From Pleurostoma richardsiae (lineage: Eukaryota; Ascomycota; Sordariomycetes; Calosphaeriales; Pleurostomataceae): a DNA stretch of 64,000 nt. Made by a program: the position numbers and the translations under genes. Where the stretch lies: the NCBI GenBank assembly GCA_030052745.1, contig JANBVO010000042.1, positions 62,001-126,000 of the forward strand, read 5' to 3'. The notes under the pieces were generated by a model. The model did no database searches, was not told the DNA's origin, and was given only the letters and a program-made list of their open reading frames with translations. Positions 44,086 to 56,273 of this stretch are shown here, in pieces. The stretch's first letter is position 1. Each line of letters starts with the position of its first letter.

Positions 44086-45801
44086 TAGCGACAACCAAGC
44101 CGCCTGTCCCAACAGCAGCCGGAGGGCCTCAAGTCTTTCGGCTGTGATCCCCACGCGGATACGGTGCCGCGAAAGCTGCCTACACTTGGTGGCTGGTGGC
44201 CACCCTTGTATTATTCTCCCATCTCACCCAAGAAGAAATATCCGTCCGATCTGCGAGAGGAGAGAAGCATCGACCCCATCTGGCTCTCGTCTCGGACCTT
44301 GTATCGATACTCATCATCGTTTGGCGTTAATTCTGTTTACCAGGCTATCATATCGTCTTTCATATACCCCAGCCATACCTACATGCATAAGGCATCCCTT
44401 CCTACAGCACACGAGTCCTCACATTTATTTGCATACAATACGTACATAGCCTGTGGATAAGAAAAGTCAAATACAAGAATCACATTTACACAAGTCTCGA
44501 GAGAGCAGCAGAAAAGTGCGCCAGGTTTTCTGGTAGTATAAGTCATGAGATTCTCGTTGATCCTCATAAGCTAGCTAAAGCCACCCTTCGGTGATCTAGC
44601 GGTCGTTAACCTTCGTAGCAGAAGAAAGCTTCCTGTCCTGGAACAGCGTCAGGCAACGGACTTGGTCTCCCGCACCCCGTTCCCCGCAGCCGTCCCAGCG
44701 ACAGATGCCGAAGCTCCCAGCCATTAGCGTCCTGATTGTCTGCCTGCCTCGCTTCCACATGATAATATGGGAGCCCCTTGGCGATGCTGTAATGGAACTC
44801 TTTCTCGTCGGAGACAAGAGTGTCGGTGTCTGCCTCCTGCCCTCATCCTGGACAATTGAACGCCTATAAAAAAAGAATGACAGACAGCATGGACAACCGT
44901 GCGAGAAAAGATCCGTGCCAGAGACAACTGACCCCCCTACCATCCGATGCAAGTGTTGTGTATATATATAGCTGGGATATCCTCCCAAGAAGATACATGG
45001 TGAATTGCCGAGAGAACGAGATGAGGACCGGCTGGAGCCGTATTGAGAACTAAGAGAGAAGGCTCTAAACAGCCACCATGTCGGTGAGCAGCCAGTAAGC
45101 GGAGCAGGCAGCATCCAGCAAGGGAGTGGTGTGCCCAATGCTGATGCGAAAAGGCATTTCGAGCGCAAGGCTGCCTGCCCGGCGGCATCCCATGACCCAG
45201 GTGGCCGTAGGAGGTGACCGCCCTCGACCGACCGTGGCGAGGGGCCCCGTCATTCTGCAGATCGATAAATGAGGCTCTTCCCCGACCATTCGTGCACGAA
45301 AGGCTGTCGAACCTCGCATATGCCCGCGGTGCTCCATCCTCTCTGTCGACTATCTTGTCGAAAGAGATTGCGCTATGATGCAGCAACGTCAACGGACCGC
45401 CTCAGTACCGCACGATCATGACTGCGTCTCTCGCGTCGCATCTCAAAAGTGGTGGCTAGCCTGTCCTCATCCCATTCCTCTCAAAGTCGTGGTCATCAAA
45501 TTAAAGCAAAACGGTTCGTTACGGCTGTACCTCATAAGATGCCTCGTTCTTCGTGTCAAGTTAACCAGGAAAAAACAAACAACTGGAAAGGAGAACCCCA
45601 AAACGCCGAAAGAAGCATCCATGTCTCCGAGCACAGATACAGACGCCGACCGAGATGGGACATATCACATATAGTGTAAAAAAAATAAGAACCATCACTC
45701 GGGGCTGTTCGCCCGAGGCTCTTCTGAAGTAGTCATAACTCTTCGGTCAAACCTCAAGATGCGGTTGCAACAAGAAGGGCAGCTAGGGGACGTCCGCCGC
45801 T
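44086..45801. other. 1.7 kb convergent 3' region between acyltransferase and J-protein genes
   Basis: Between two stop codons. It is locally AT-rich (44300-44560 and 45470-45700) with a TATATATATA run near 44959-44968 and an A8 run near 45678-45685 close to the J-protein 3' end. A 190-codon minus-strand frame (44596-45168) has no domain and is probably chance. Confidence 0.5.
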
Positions 45802-47523
45802 TCAAGCATAGGCATACTGCCGAGAGTACGCGACGTCGTCTTCCGTGAATCGCTTGGACTCGTACACCGGCCCGGATCCGTACCGCGGGGCGACCTTGAC
45901 CTTCGGAAACTGGGCAGCATAGGGATCGGCGTAGGCGTCAGCATACCGCGAGGACTCCACGACGCGAGGCGTGTCCGCCTCGTCGACCTGGTAGACCCTG
46001 ACGTAACCGCCGGAGCCCTTACTACTGCGGTGGTGTCCCGAGCCGCGGTGCATCTCGTCTTCGGCGTAGGCGTCGTACGAGTTGCGTCTCATGCGGGTCG
46101 AGGGGTGCTTGCTCGAATACTTGTCCGGAAGAGGTCCTGCTGGCGATCCCTGAGGGCCCCCACTGGACCGGGGGCTGTACTCGGGCTGCATGGTCTGCGA
46201 GCGGTTAAGGCTGGGAGGCATACGCGGTCCCGCCTGCGAGGTGGGCATGGTGCCAACGGGAGATGTGAAAGACTTCTGTAACCGCGGGGGTCGTCCGTCA
46301 TGTGGGGATCCGCTCATCTCAGACCCCTTGAAGGCTGGGCTACCAGCATCGATGATGACAGGATCAGACATTGAGGGGTACTTTGCATCCTGAGATCCCC
46401 GCCGAGGTGCTGGCTGCCCCGAGGCATGCCACTCGTTTGGATCAGGGTAGGCAGACGAGTACGAAGGAACCGGCGGCTGGTCTGGGTAGCCGTGCGCAGG
46501 TCCGGACTTGCTGCCCTTCCGTCTCACAGAGTCCATGTAATCGGCGGCGAAGGACATCTGGGTGTGTTGCTTGACCTCTCGATTCACATCTTTCCGCGGG
46601 GAACGATCGCGATCGCGACGGGCTGACTTATCCCGTGACGGGCTGTCGGAGTGCTTTCTGTTACTGAGGGAAGTCTTCTTCGTCTTGTACTCGTCATCGG
46701 ACCCGCTGTAGTGCTCGACATACGCCGGTTTCGACTTCGACCGGGTCTTCTCTTCGCGTTCTCGTCGGTGAGCACGGTCTCTCTCCTTCTCCCGCTCCCT
46801 CTCCAGTCGCTTCTTCTCGGCCTTGGCAGCTTCCTTCTCTGCTCGCTCTCTTTCAGCTCTAACACGCTCTCGTTCCCGCTCCTTCTCTTCCTTGCGCTCC
46901 CTCTCCCTCTCCTTCTCTCGCTTCCGCTCTCTTTCCCTCTCCTTTTCTCGTCGGTACAGCTGTTCCTCTCTCTCGCGCTCCTGGTCTTTCCGTCGTCTCC
47001 GCTCCTCTTTCAGCTCCTCCTCTTTGGCAGTTTCCTCATAGCTAGGTGCTCGCCGAGCTCGGCGGTCATCGTCATATGAAGGCTTAGGCCGCGATGGGAC
47101 CTCTCGCTCCCACGACGACGAGAAGTGAGGCTGGCCAGAGTAAGGGCTGTAACCCTTCTGCGACGGTGGTTGCGGAGACGATCCGAATGAGGCTGGTGGC
47201 TCCGCGGTCTTTATGTTGACGTTGTAGTACTTCTTCGGGGGGGTGCCGGCGGCGCCACCGTTCTTGTACAGCTCTTCTCGTAGCCGCTTGGCTTTCAGCT
47301 CGAGGTCATATTCCCTCCTCTTGTCCTCGTCGCTGAGGATCTCGTATGCCTGCTGTACCCGTTGGAATTCTTCTTGTTTTATTGCCTTCAGTGCCGGGTC
47401 TTGCACCTTGTCGGGATGGCATTTCAATACCAATTTGCGGTAGGCGGTCTTGATGGTGCCGGGGTCGGCGCTGGCATCCACGCCGAGAATTCTGTAGGGA
47501 TCAGGTGGTAAGGGCGCGTTCAT
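45802..47523 (-). CDS. J-domain (DnaJ/Hsp40) protein with long charged and disordered tail
   Basis: Class C Hsp70 co-chaperone, 573 aa, single exon. The J domain is N-terminal (about residues 8-75): PYRILGVDASADPGTIKTAY, then the essential HPD in LKCHPDKVQD, and EILSDEDKRREYD. No Gly/Phe-rich or zinc-finger region follows, so it is neither Ydj1- nor Sis1-like. Residues about 165-275 are an extreme Glu/Arg/Lys-rich segment (repeated KERERERK-type runs), likely a long single helix or coiled coil. The rest is Ser/Pro/Arg-rich with SPSRDKSARRDRDRSPRKD, reminiscent of RS-like proteins. The final 20 residues are Tyr/Ala-rich. The combination of J domain and RD/RS tract suggests a nuclear or RNA-related role, as for some spliceosome-associated J proteins; that is inference. 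The partner Hsp70 is unknown. Confidence 0.9.
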   Translation of the reverse strand: MNAPLPPDPYRILGVDASADPGTIKTAYRKLVLKCHPDKVQDPALKAIKQEEFQRVQQAYEILSDEDKRREYDLELKAKRLREELYKNGGAAGTPPKKYYNVNIKTAEPPASFGSSPQPPSQKGYSPYSGQPHFSSSWEREVPSRPKPSYDDDRRARRAPSYEETAKEEELKEERRRRKDQEREREEQLYRREKERERERKREKERERERKEEKERERERVRAERERAEKEAAKAEKKRLEREREKERDRAHRREREEKTRSKSKPAYVEHYSGSDDEYKTKKTSLSNRKHSDSPSRDKSARRDRDRSPRKDVNREVKQHTQMSFAADYMDSVRRKGSKSGPAHGYPDQPPVPSYSSAYPDPNEWHASGQPAPRRGSQDAKYPSMSDPVIIDAGSPAFKGSEMSGSPHDGRPPRLQKSFTSPVGTMPTSQAGPRMPPSLNRSQTMQPEYSPRSSGGPQGSPAGPLPDKYSSKHPSTRMRRNSYDAYAEDEMHRGSGHHRSSKGSGGYVRVYQVDEADTPRVVESSRYADAYADPYAAQFPKVKVAPRYGSGPVYESKRFTEDDVAYSRQYAYA

Positions 47524-48396
47524 TTTGGGCGTGTTTGTGCCGTCGAGGGGACTGGTCGCCGTTGTCAGACGGCGGCGGGTGTCAGTGGCAGTTTTGTGCT
47601 CTCCGTGCCGATCGGGGTGCCGTGATCCTCAGGGGGGTGGAAACAACGCTATTCGGTATCGGCGGGGGATCAAACTCCTCTTGGGAGAATTGCCGTGGTG
47701 CACGTGGCGAAGCGTAAAGTGAGTGATCCAGCGCGAGAATGGGCTGATGGTGACGTTCCGCGGGGTGACGGGCAGTTGGGGGAGGTCGGTGGTGATGACC
47801 GGCCGGCCGCAGTGTTGGTCTGGGCCAGGCGAGGAGCTCAGGATGCAGGATGGGGGGGCAGGCCTAAGGAATGGCGACCACAGACGCGGATGGGATGTGC
47901 ACGCGGCAGCAACCGACTTATAAGAGAGGCGAAAAAAGAAGCCGCACTGAAGGAAGAGAAATGAGTGGGAAAGAAGGGATTCGGCCTGGGCCTCGGGGAC
48001 CTGGGTGAGTGTTTGCGTGCTGACTTTGCTGAGGTGATGAGATCACCTAACCAAGCGGGCGGCCGGGAGGAGGCGGGTAGCGGGAGAGACCTGGGCGAGG
48101 CTTGAGACTAGGTACAGATCCGCACTTCCAGCGAGGGTTAATGAGGAGAGCTGATGGTGGGATGGGGGGGTGGGCGGCCACAGCAGCTGACGGGCGGGAA
48201 GATCGATGGCCCTGAAAAGCGGAGGGAGTGGAGGAGGCGCGAAGAGGGTCCGAGTAGATGGGGGGCAACCCAATCAGGCGGCGCGATGGCGAGATGGCTG
48301 CGTGAAGGAGGGGGAGCTGGGCGGGTGGAAGCACCTTCGTTCCTCTTCTTCCTTCAGGCTGGGGCTTTTAATATGGCTGACAGATCCAGATGGCCA

Positions 48397-48399
<3 letters not shown>

Positions 48400-48432
<33 letters not shown>
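48400..48432. repeat. (CAG)11 trinucleotide array
   Basis: Eleven perfect CAG copies about 880 bp upstream of the J-protein start; on that gene's strand it reads (CTG)11. It could be in a long leader or in the promoter. Several frames translate it as poly-Gln or poly-Ala, but none is supported as coding. Confidence 0.92.
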
Positions 48433-48434
<2 letters not shown>

Positions 48435-49004
48435 AGGCTCTTCCAGGATGGGCCAGGGTGGGATTCGCGGAGAGTCGGAGGGTGTGGAGGAGTTCCGTTC
48501 GCTGCAGCAAAGTCGCGCGTCCCGGTGCTTCTGCCGGCTTCTGTTGCTTGTCGCCCTGTGGTGTCCTGCAGGAGAGAAAAAAAAACGAGGTAAGAGGCTG
48601 ACAGAACGGCGGTTCGTTCTGCGGTGCTGCTACACAAATCCCTCTGCACGGTCTATGTAATACAGGACCGGAGGATACAAGATCTCCGGCAACGAGCTTG
48701 TCTGACCTGCGACGCGCTGAGCAAGCCGTGTGTGCTCGTCCAGGGTGGTGCGTGCCGGCGAATGTTCCAGTCTAGTGGCCCGGAGTAAAACAGAGGTGAT
48801 GCAATCGGCGTTCCTCGCTCTAACACAACGACGACATGGGGCTGGGGCGGCAATATACAGGTATGCGCGCGTGCTGCTCGATCAGGGACCCGAGGATACG
48901 GTCTGTGACGAGGATGACGTTGTTGCTGGAGAAGAGAAAGGGAGATTAAGAAGAGGAAGAAAAGGAGCAGGACCGGGCAGCAGCACAAGAGGCTGCTGTT
49001 GTAT

Positions 49005-49022
49005 GAAGAAGAAGAAGAAGAG
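49005..49022. repeat. (GAA)5 purine run
   Basis: Five GAA triplets followed by GAG, in the middle of the gene-poor 7.2 kb region. No coding support. Confidence 0.85.
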
Positions 49023-52000
49023 GTAACGGTGGCACGGCAAACGACAGGTAGATGCTGGCTTGCGAATCAGACCTGAGGCGTTTGATGTCGATCGCGCCGG
49101 CCATGCAGGACGAACGAGAGGCAGACAGGCGGCCGAGGCTGTGTTAATGGTTGAGGTTGTTGAGGTTGGTTGAGGATGCCTGCGTGCGTGCGCGGGATGC
49201 TGGCGAGGCTCCCGAGGTGGAGATGCGGCAAGACAGACAAGGCAGCGAAGAATGCGTCAAGGGGAGAGGACAGAAAAGAAGAGTGGAAAGATTTTGACAG
49301 ACTATGCGGCCTCGGGCAAGAAGTCGAGGTGAAGAGGCGAATATCTGGTTGGACTACACGTGGGTGGTGCTTCCGTGGTCGCCGTCGTGGTTCTGCGCAG
49401 GGACGGTACGGTGCTGTCGCTGCCAATAGTGCTGCTGCTAAGCGTTGCGGTGGCTGGTGTTGGCGTGGAAGAGTCGTTCTGGTGGTGGCGATTGACACCG
49501 CCAGAGGCGCTGTACCCGGCTCTGTTGCGTACCTAGGTAGGTACTTGCTTGCCCTTTTCTCTCTCTGGAACGTGAGCCGAGGCCAAAGTCGGCGTGCTGG
49601 ATGCCGTGCGAGTGCGTAATAGCAGGCGCAGCAGCAATGCGACAGTACAGAAGTCCGAGGCTCTTCAAGTGCTTCGTGGAGGTTGAGGTTGTGGAATTTG
49701 AAATGTCGAGCCACGACGACAACGCGGGAACGCCCTCTCTCTAAGATGCCGAGATATGCACGCGGAGAGAATCGCAGAGAAGCGACAAGAGGCAAGAAAC
49801 AAACAAACAACAACAATGGCAATCGTTAAGTAACGCCAGAGCAACTGGTCGCATATGCAGCCCGTGGGCCGGTCTCTTCCTGGCCTGGGGATCCGCCGTT
49901 TGACGTCTGGAGTCCTGGACGGAATGAGGTAACCGGCAACAGGCGGTGTGTAAGAGAAGCGCGCGAGACCGATGTCACTTGTGTCTGAGCTTCTTGAGCT
50001 TGTCTCCGACGGCCGGCGCGATGGATACCTTTGTCTGTTGTTCGTATCTTTCTTGGTCCTCTCTCGTCTCCGCTTCTTCAGCTCTTGTCGGGGATTTTAA
50101 AAAGACTCTCTGGGGGTCTCGAAACGGCGGCAGCTCTACTCTTCTCACTGTTCCGCACGGGACTTGGGAGGTTGGAGTTGTCAAGGAGTCACGGAGCTGC
50201 TTTGCTGGCCAGCGCCGGTTGGCAGTCGGCGCCAAATCAGATAACACACACAACAGTGTAAGCTCCAGCTCGTCCCAGCAGATCCCAGATGATCTCCTTG
50301 GGGGTCAAAACAGATCGTAACTGTTATTGCTGTTGTTGGCCGCCCGAACAGGTCACCCGCGTCCAGAACTGGAGACCCACGTTGCTGCGAGGTTGTCAGT
50401 CGACACTACGGGACTCGGCAATGAATAGGGGATAGGGCCGTCTGGGCTGCAGCTCTGATGGGCTTCAAGAGAACCTAAGGGAAGGGGCAGGACCCGTTTG
50501 GCTGATGGTCCCATCAGGCGAGGCATATCGTCTCTACTAATACTGAACTACGCGGGCAAAAATGCCTAACAATCGAGGCGTTGCTGTTCCTAGACAACCT
50601 CTCCTCCGTCCAGCCATTCAGGGGACGACCGTGTAAGTCGGTGGACCTGGGCAGGCCAGGATGTCCTCCTTACCCACGTCTCCTACACCTCGAGCCAACA
50701 GGATGTTCCTTTGGGCGAAGGAGATAGATGCCTGCCATAGATAGGTACGGTAAAGTAGTTTGGCCCTTTTCAGCGAGAAAATCCACTGCAGCCAGACACT
50801 GTGCAGTCGTTCCCGCAGTGTCTGATAACTGCTTCCGCTCTCTTTCGCCCGGTTGCCTACCTCAACCGGCCCCGAGAGAAGGACAGGAAGAGACATGCAT
50901 CGCCGTAAGCCTCACCATTTCCTGTCTTACTGTCACGTCGTCTCTCGCAGGCGCAGCTTTGCTGCTTCTTTGCAGCGGTTCGTCTGCGAAGCGAGCTTAC
51001 TACTGGTCCTCGTGCCCATGCCAATGGGGAAAGGTAAGGCACCAAGGGCACTTTTGCGGCCGCCCCGTTCATGCCCGTCCGTCGCATGCGTGTGTAGGCA
51101 TTATCGGAAACCCAAGATACGCGCACATTGCGGTATCGATATCGATGTCCATGGCGGGCGATAAGGGCACAAGACACGGCTGGCCCATCCAGAGGAGTGC
51201 ACGTAGCAGCGAGGCGACTTGGCCTCGCGCATGTGGACTGCCGGGCCTCTTTGGTGCCCGTCTAGGCTGGTAGGTTGTGCAGCTCGTGAGCACTTCGCAC
51301 CATCACGCTCGGGCTACTCGATGGACTGCGTTCCGAGTCCGCCCCTGGCTCGAGGCTGGCTGGCTGGCTGTCCGGCCTCTCCATCCTCTATCTCGCTGCC
51401 TTGGCCTATTGCACATGTCGAGGGTAGTAGCATGGCCAGGACCTTATGATCTCCTCCCGGCCAGTGAAACGACGGCGGATGGCCATACCATACCATACCA
51501 TACGATGCCATACGATGAGAAGAAATCGGAGCCTTAGGTGTCGAAGCCGTTCTCCAGGCTGCATGACACCATCCCAAGGCTCGAGGAATGGGCTGCTGCA
51601 GTCGCTGTCACATTCACTTCGATATGACTGGTCCGGGACGCAGCCCTGCGGCCAAATCGTCGACCAGAACGCAGGTACTGGGCTGGCTCGATGCCGGACA
51701 GCAGCCGGAAAGAGGACCAAGTCAACCACCCACCACGGCCGACGACTTGGAGGCCCGCGTGCCTTGCTTGCTGGATGGGAGGACGAGAGTGCTCGTGCCT
51801 CGAAGCGGCCACGGCAGCAGCCACCTCTCTGGAGATTCTGGGAGAGTCAGCAGCTCCAGCACAACGCAATATCTCGAGACGGGCCCGCTACGACAAAGTC
51901 GAGTCCGGAGAGCCAATGGTAAAGTCTAGTGAGGCCCCAAGCGAATCAGCGCCGGCCCATCAGATGCCAGTCGATGCTCAGCCACTCCTCTAACTGCTCT

Positions 52001-54728
52001 GCAGTCTGGGCAGTGGAGCACATGCGATCTCTCGTGCCGGTTGGCTGCCGGCACTCCCACCTGCAGGTTTCAGCGCATTGGGCGGTCAGAGGAGACACGC
52101 CGTCCCTGCGAGGAGGCACGCGGAAACCTCCCTGGTCTCTCCGCCGTGGTGGCCTGGTTCCCATCCACAACCAGCACATCGTGGCCGATCACCTGCCGCG
52201 CTCGGCAAAGCTTCCCTGCGCGCGTTGGGTCAGTGGCTTTCCGGCCGTCTGGTCTGGTCTGGCCTGCCGCCGATCCAGGCGCTGACCGCATCGGAAGAGA
52301 AGCCAGTGTCAGGCAGGGAGATCTGCCTCTGATCCGGTGATCAAGACGTCAAGCCGCGACAATCGGCGCGGGGAAGGAAGCGAAGTCCAAGGCACAGAGT
52401 CTGTTTCGGCTGCGCTCAGGCACGGCGAGCCGTTTCGATGACGGAACCGGTTTCCCGCCGGCGCACCGTCCAAACTCCAAGTCCAGGAGGCCTCGTCATC
52501 AACGGTCCGCCTGCTTCAAGAATCTGCGCCGTCCAGGAGAAGAGATGCTCCTGGGCTCGTTGCAGCCAAACAGAGCACGAGGATGGGCTCTCCCCCAAGC
52601 TTCTACCCCGCCTGCCCCGCTACTTTGACTTATCGCCAACGCTTTGGTGTGCACTACTCCCCCTAACGCCGTCGGGAGGGATGTCGTCTCCTTGAACATA
52701 CTATGGTACGTCTCAGGAAACGCGATGTCTGTCTGACATCCGGCTACGAAAGGGCAGAAACATGACTTCGCTGCAAAGAGAAACTACAGCTTGTCAACTT
52801 CACATCTTGTACCCTCGCCCCAGCGGAGACATTCCGTGGGGGTGAGAGAGTAAGCACTTAAAGGACTCATCTGACACAAGGAAATCCTACCTCTTCAAAC
52901 CGGTGCCACGGTAAGATCGGAAGAAGCCCTCTCCTGTTCCCTCCCCCTGAGTAAGTGGCACGACTGGCGGTGAGTAGTCGAGCCTTGTCACAGACTCTCG
53001 GCCTTTCCAGGCCTCCTCAGACGCCCTTCCCCGTCCTCTCAATGTCTTCGGTCCAGTGAGGCCAAAGGCGGCTCTAGCATCTCATTCGCGAGGCTGGAAA
53101 AGCCACATCTCGCCTCCTTTACGTGATGCACCCATTCTCGCCATGTATCTCACCGAAAGACAACCAGAGCCAGAGCTTCCCTCCCCCTCGCACCCGTCGG
53201 CACAACCGCCCTTCTTGGATACCCCTTGCTGCCTGCTCAACCCTCGTTCCCTGCTCCACCCGTCCTGCTCGCCACCGTCCCTGGAGATAAACCCCTGAGG
53301 CACATGTGCATCTCGTGCATTTCGAAGAGACCACGAGAAGGAGAGGAGTAGGGAGAATCGGAAGTTAGAGAGCGCTCTCCCCGGACGTCATTGGACAAGG
53401 CCTTCCCACACCACCCCCGCGATTAAATGGCGCACAGATACTTGCGTAGATAGGTGTGCTTTCATCCGGCACACGCTTTCCCCTGTGCCACCTCGACTGC
53501 ATGTCCAGTGTCCCGCGGAGAGGCCTCTATTGGCTACGAGCACGTCTGGAAGCGCTCAGTTCAGTTCCGGAGCGGTTCTCGTGCTTCTCAGCACCTGCGG
53601 CTCAAGGAAGAGCCTTCCTCCTCCCCCGCTCCTCCGGTGTTCTGAGAGCCTTGGAAGACGTTGCACAATGCACTACTTCGTTGCTCGTTCATGATCACTT
53701 ACGCACCGGGTGGGAGAGGAGAAGCCTACACTAATTACACTAAGACGGACAGCTCAGCTTCGGGCCATTCCTGAAAGCCGTCGCTGCCGTGGTCCGCTGC
53801 TATTGGACGGGGAACTCCCGCCCTTCCGTCTCAAAGAGACCGAACGGCGTGGCCCGTCGGCCGCCGTCTGGCTAGCGCACGCTCTTCAGCGGCCCGTGGG
53901 CAAGTCCATCGCTCGCTACCCTTCTCTAGCGCCGTGCTTGTCCGTGAGGAGACCTCGGCGCAGATGACCAGCTTGGAGGAGGGTAGTAACATGGGCCGTC
54001 AGTCCATCGTGGCATCTTCCCGCCAAAACTCCGCAGACGCGGCGCGCAGATCTCCCTCTATGTGAAGCCGCTAACGCCATCTGAAGTCGCATCCATCGAC
54101 GTGCGCGGCCCCCGCGGCTGGCTCGGAGGATTTGGCTGGCGCTCCGCAGCGTGCCATTCACTGCCATCCCGTGTCGGCGTATCCCTGGGAGCTGACTGAC
54201 GGCTCTGGGCCTTGTGAGCCGGTCGTTCAAGTCCGTCACACCTTGTGGCTACACGAGGCCGGGTATTTTCTCCTCCAGTGCCGCATGTGCAACGCCGCAT
54301 GTCTGTGTGATATGTGATCCCCTTGTCCGCCGGCGAGCCGCCGTCCATGACGCCTCTGTTCCAACGGCTGAAATGCGACATCGCCTGGTGCCTGGCGGAC
54401 GGGATCCACTCGTGCGTGGGTGCGGAAAGGATGGTTCGCGATAGTGGCAACTACATGCCGTGTCCCGGTGCAGAATGAAGACTGGTCAGAGCCGATGTGA
54501 CGGTTTGACGCCGCTGACGGTGGCTGTGCTACAATCACGTAGACAGGCGAGCCATTGTCTGGTTCACGCATATTCACGGTGACGAACGACTAGGAGTACC
54601 GGTAGATGTAGGTATACGAGTACGTAGGAATCAGCTGCATGTCCCCCAAAGCAGAAGCAGTCCGGAACTGCGGGAACAATCCTGCCAGGGGCGATGTCGT
54701 CCGCAGCAAACCAGTAGACAACATTCTT

Positions 54729-56273
54729 TCACTCCGCCGCGACCTCCGCGTCCCAGGCAGGCAGGTCAATATCAACCACGATGGGCTTATTCAGCCTCTT
54801 GCCCCCATGATGCGGCCAGCTCGTCGCCACCACCGCGCAGTTCACCACGCAAGTCTCCCGCCGCCCCATCCGGCAGCACAGCGCCAGCCGGTCACACCGC
54901 GCACCCGCGCCCTCCGGGTTCCCGCCGAGGCCGCGCGTCCCGGAGCCCGGCAGCGCGGTGCCGCGCAGTTGCTGCCCGCTGATCTGCACGGGCGGCTCGC
55001 GTGCGGTCTCGCCAGGTGGGAACCCACACTGGTGCCGCGACCCATCGTTGTCCAGTGGCTGATTACCGCCGGTCCGCCCCGTGAGGTCCACGAGAGACAT
55101 CTTCCTGTTTCCGGGGCCGGCACCGGGGTCGTCCCAGCGCAGAACGCCCGCCTCCTTGTAGGCCGCACCGGACTTGCCGTCGATGTCCCAACGCACGCGC
55201 TCTGAGCCCCGGCCCTCGTGGACATGCCCGCAGACCGCGAGCCTGGGGCGGACGCGCCACAGAGCTTGGCGGAGGTCCTCACACCCCGTGGCCAGCCGCC
55301 GAGACGTGAACTCGTCGCAGTGCGTATAGGGCGGCCCGTGGGTGACGACGATGTCGGTGTCGAAGGGGATGTCTGACCAGAAGGACTCGGCTGGTGACTC
55401 GGACGCGGCTGCGGCCTCGTAGCCGAACGCCCATCTCTCTGCCGATGGAGGTTAGTCAGACGGCAAGACTTTTTGAAGTGAATGTGTCTCGCCCGCCACA
55501 AGACACGACAACCTGAAATTCCGAACCCGTCATTCACGTACCGATTCGGGGGCTGTACGGGGAACCGAAGACAGCGAAAGTGGTCCGTGGTCCTCTCAGA
55601 TCCTGCAGACGTATCGTGGCAGAACTATGATTGAGGTAGGTTATAGTTGGACTGGAAGTCAGCAGGGAGAGGCACTCCGAAGGGTTCTGCAATTCTTGGT
55701 TGTGGAAGCAAGATCCATGTTCGGCGTAGAAGTCACTGTCTAGTGTCACATCGTGGTTCCCTCCGACAGTGAAATTAGATGTCAGCAACATCCTGAAAAG
55801 CTAGGGATTCATTCAGTCAGGCATACCTGCGACAACGATCTTAGCCTCGAAGTCAGCTTTCTCGAGCCATTGCACTGCTCTCGACAGCTATCCAGGACCA
55901 TGTCAGCTTCAGGATTAAGAGAAGGTGCTACGATAACTCAATATAGCACGGATATCCGTGGCAGCTTAGCATGTCGTTGACAAGAGAGACCCAGACTCCA
56001 GAATGACAGCTGCTCGAGGAACATGGAGCACGAGTGGAGGATTCACAGGCCCAGCCAGGTTTAAAGGATACTAAGATCGAAAAGACCGTATCATAGAGTA
56101 AGGCCACCCACCTCTGAGTAGCTTCCTTGGTTCGTCAGATCACCCGCATGAACCAGCACATCGCCCCTGGGCAGCTTGACGGTGCAGTTGTGGGTGTCTG
56201 AGATGCAGACAAACCTGGTCCGACGAAGGGGAGTCGAGGAGGTCGTCTTTGTCACGTCTGGCAAGGCTGCCAT
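54729..56273 (-). CDS. Calcineurin-like metallophosphoesterase (MPPED-like)
   Basis: Two-metal phosphoesterase of 383 aa from exons 56273-56112, 55887-55827, 55760-55542 and 55438-54729 (introns 224, 66 and 103 nt). All five family motifs are present once spliced: CISDTHN (Asp26, His28), HAGDLTNQG (Asp45), GNHD (residues 75-78, split by intron 2), THGPPYTHCD and CGHVHEGRG. The order and spacing match the MPPED1/2-type branch in which Asp-x-His starts the domain. After the GHxH motif come about 150 residues. Most are Gly/Pro-rich, but the last 45 (RETCVVNCAVVATSWPHHGG, then KPIVVDIDLP) look conserved, as in many filamentous-fungal members. The substrate is unknown; animal relatives are cyclic-nucleotide phosphodiesterases with weak activity. 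The start ATG 56273 leaves a 20-residue leader before the first strand. No signal peptide is seen. Confidence 0.9.

Larger units (their letters stand above)
47524..54728. other. 7.2 kb region without a convincing gene
   Basis: From the J-protein start to the metallophosphoesterase stop. GC content is similar to the rest and there is no sign of heavy C-to-T (RIP) decay. Many frames of 70-250 codons overlap on all six readings, none with a domain, a clean exon series or a good start. Visible structure: (CAG)11 at 48400-48432, a GAA run at 49005-49019, a TACCATACCATACC run near 51487-51500, and oligopyrimidine stretches upstream of the J-protein gene that could be its long leader. A 251-codon minus frame (49067-49822) is low-complexity Arg/Pro/His and judged spurious. 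Confidence 0.55.

Noticed and set aside
49067-49822. 251-codon minus-strand frame in the gene-poor region
   Set aside because: Arg/Pro/His-rich low complexity, overlapped by other frames of similar length; no domain or splice support.
50728-51273. 181-codon plus-strand frame with a hydrophobic run and possible introns (50905-50950, 51034-51097)
   Set aside because: Can be spliced into a secreted-looking peptide, but branch points are weak and the frame stays open without splicing; indistinguishable from chance.
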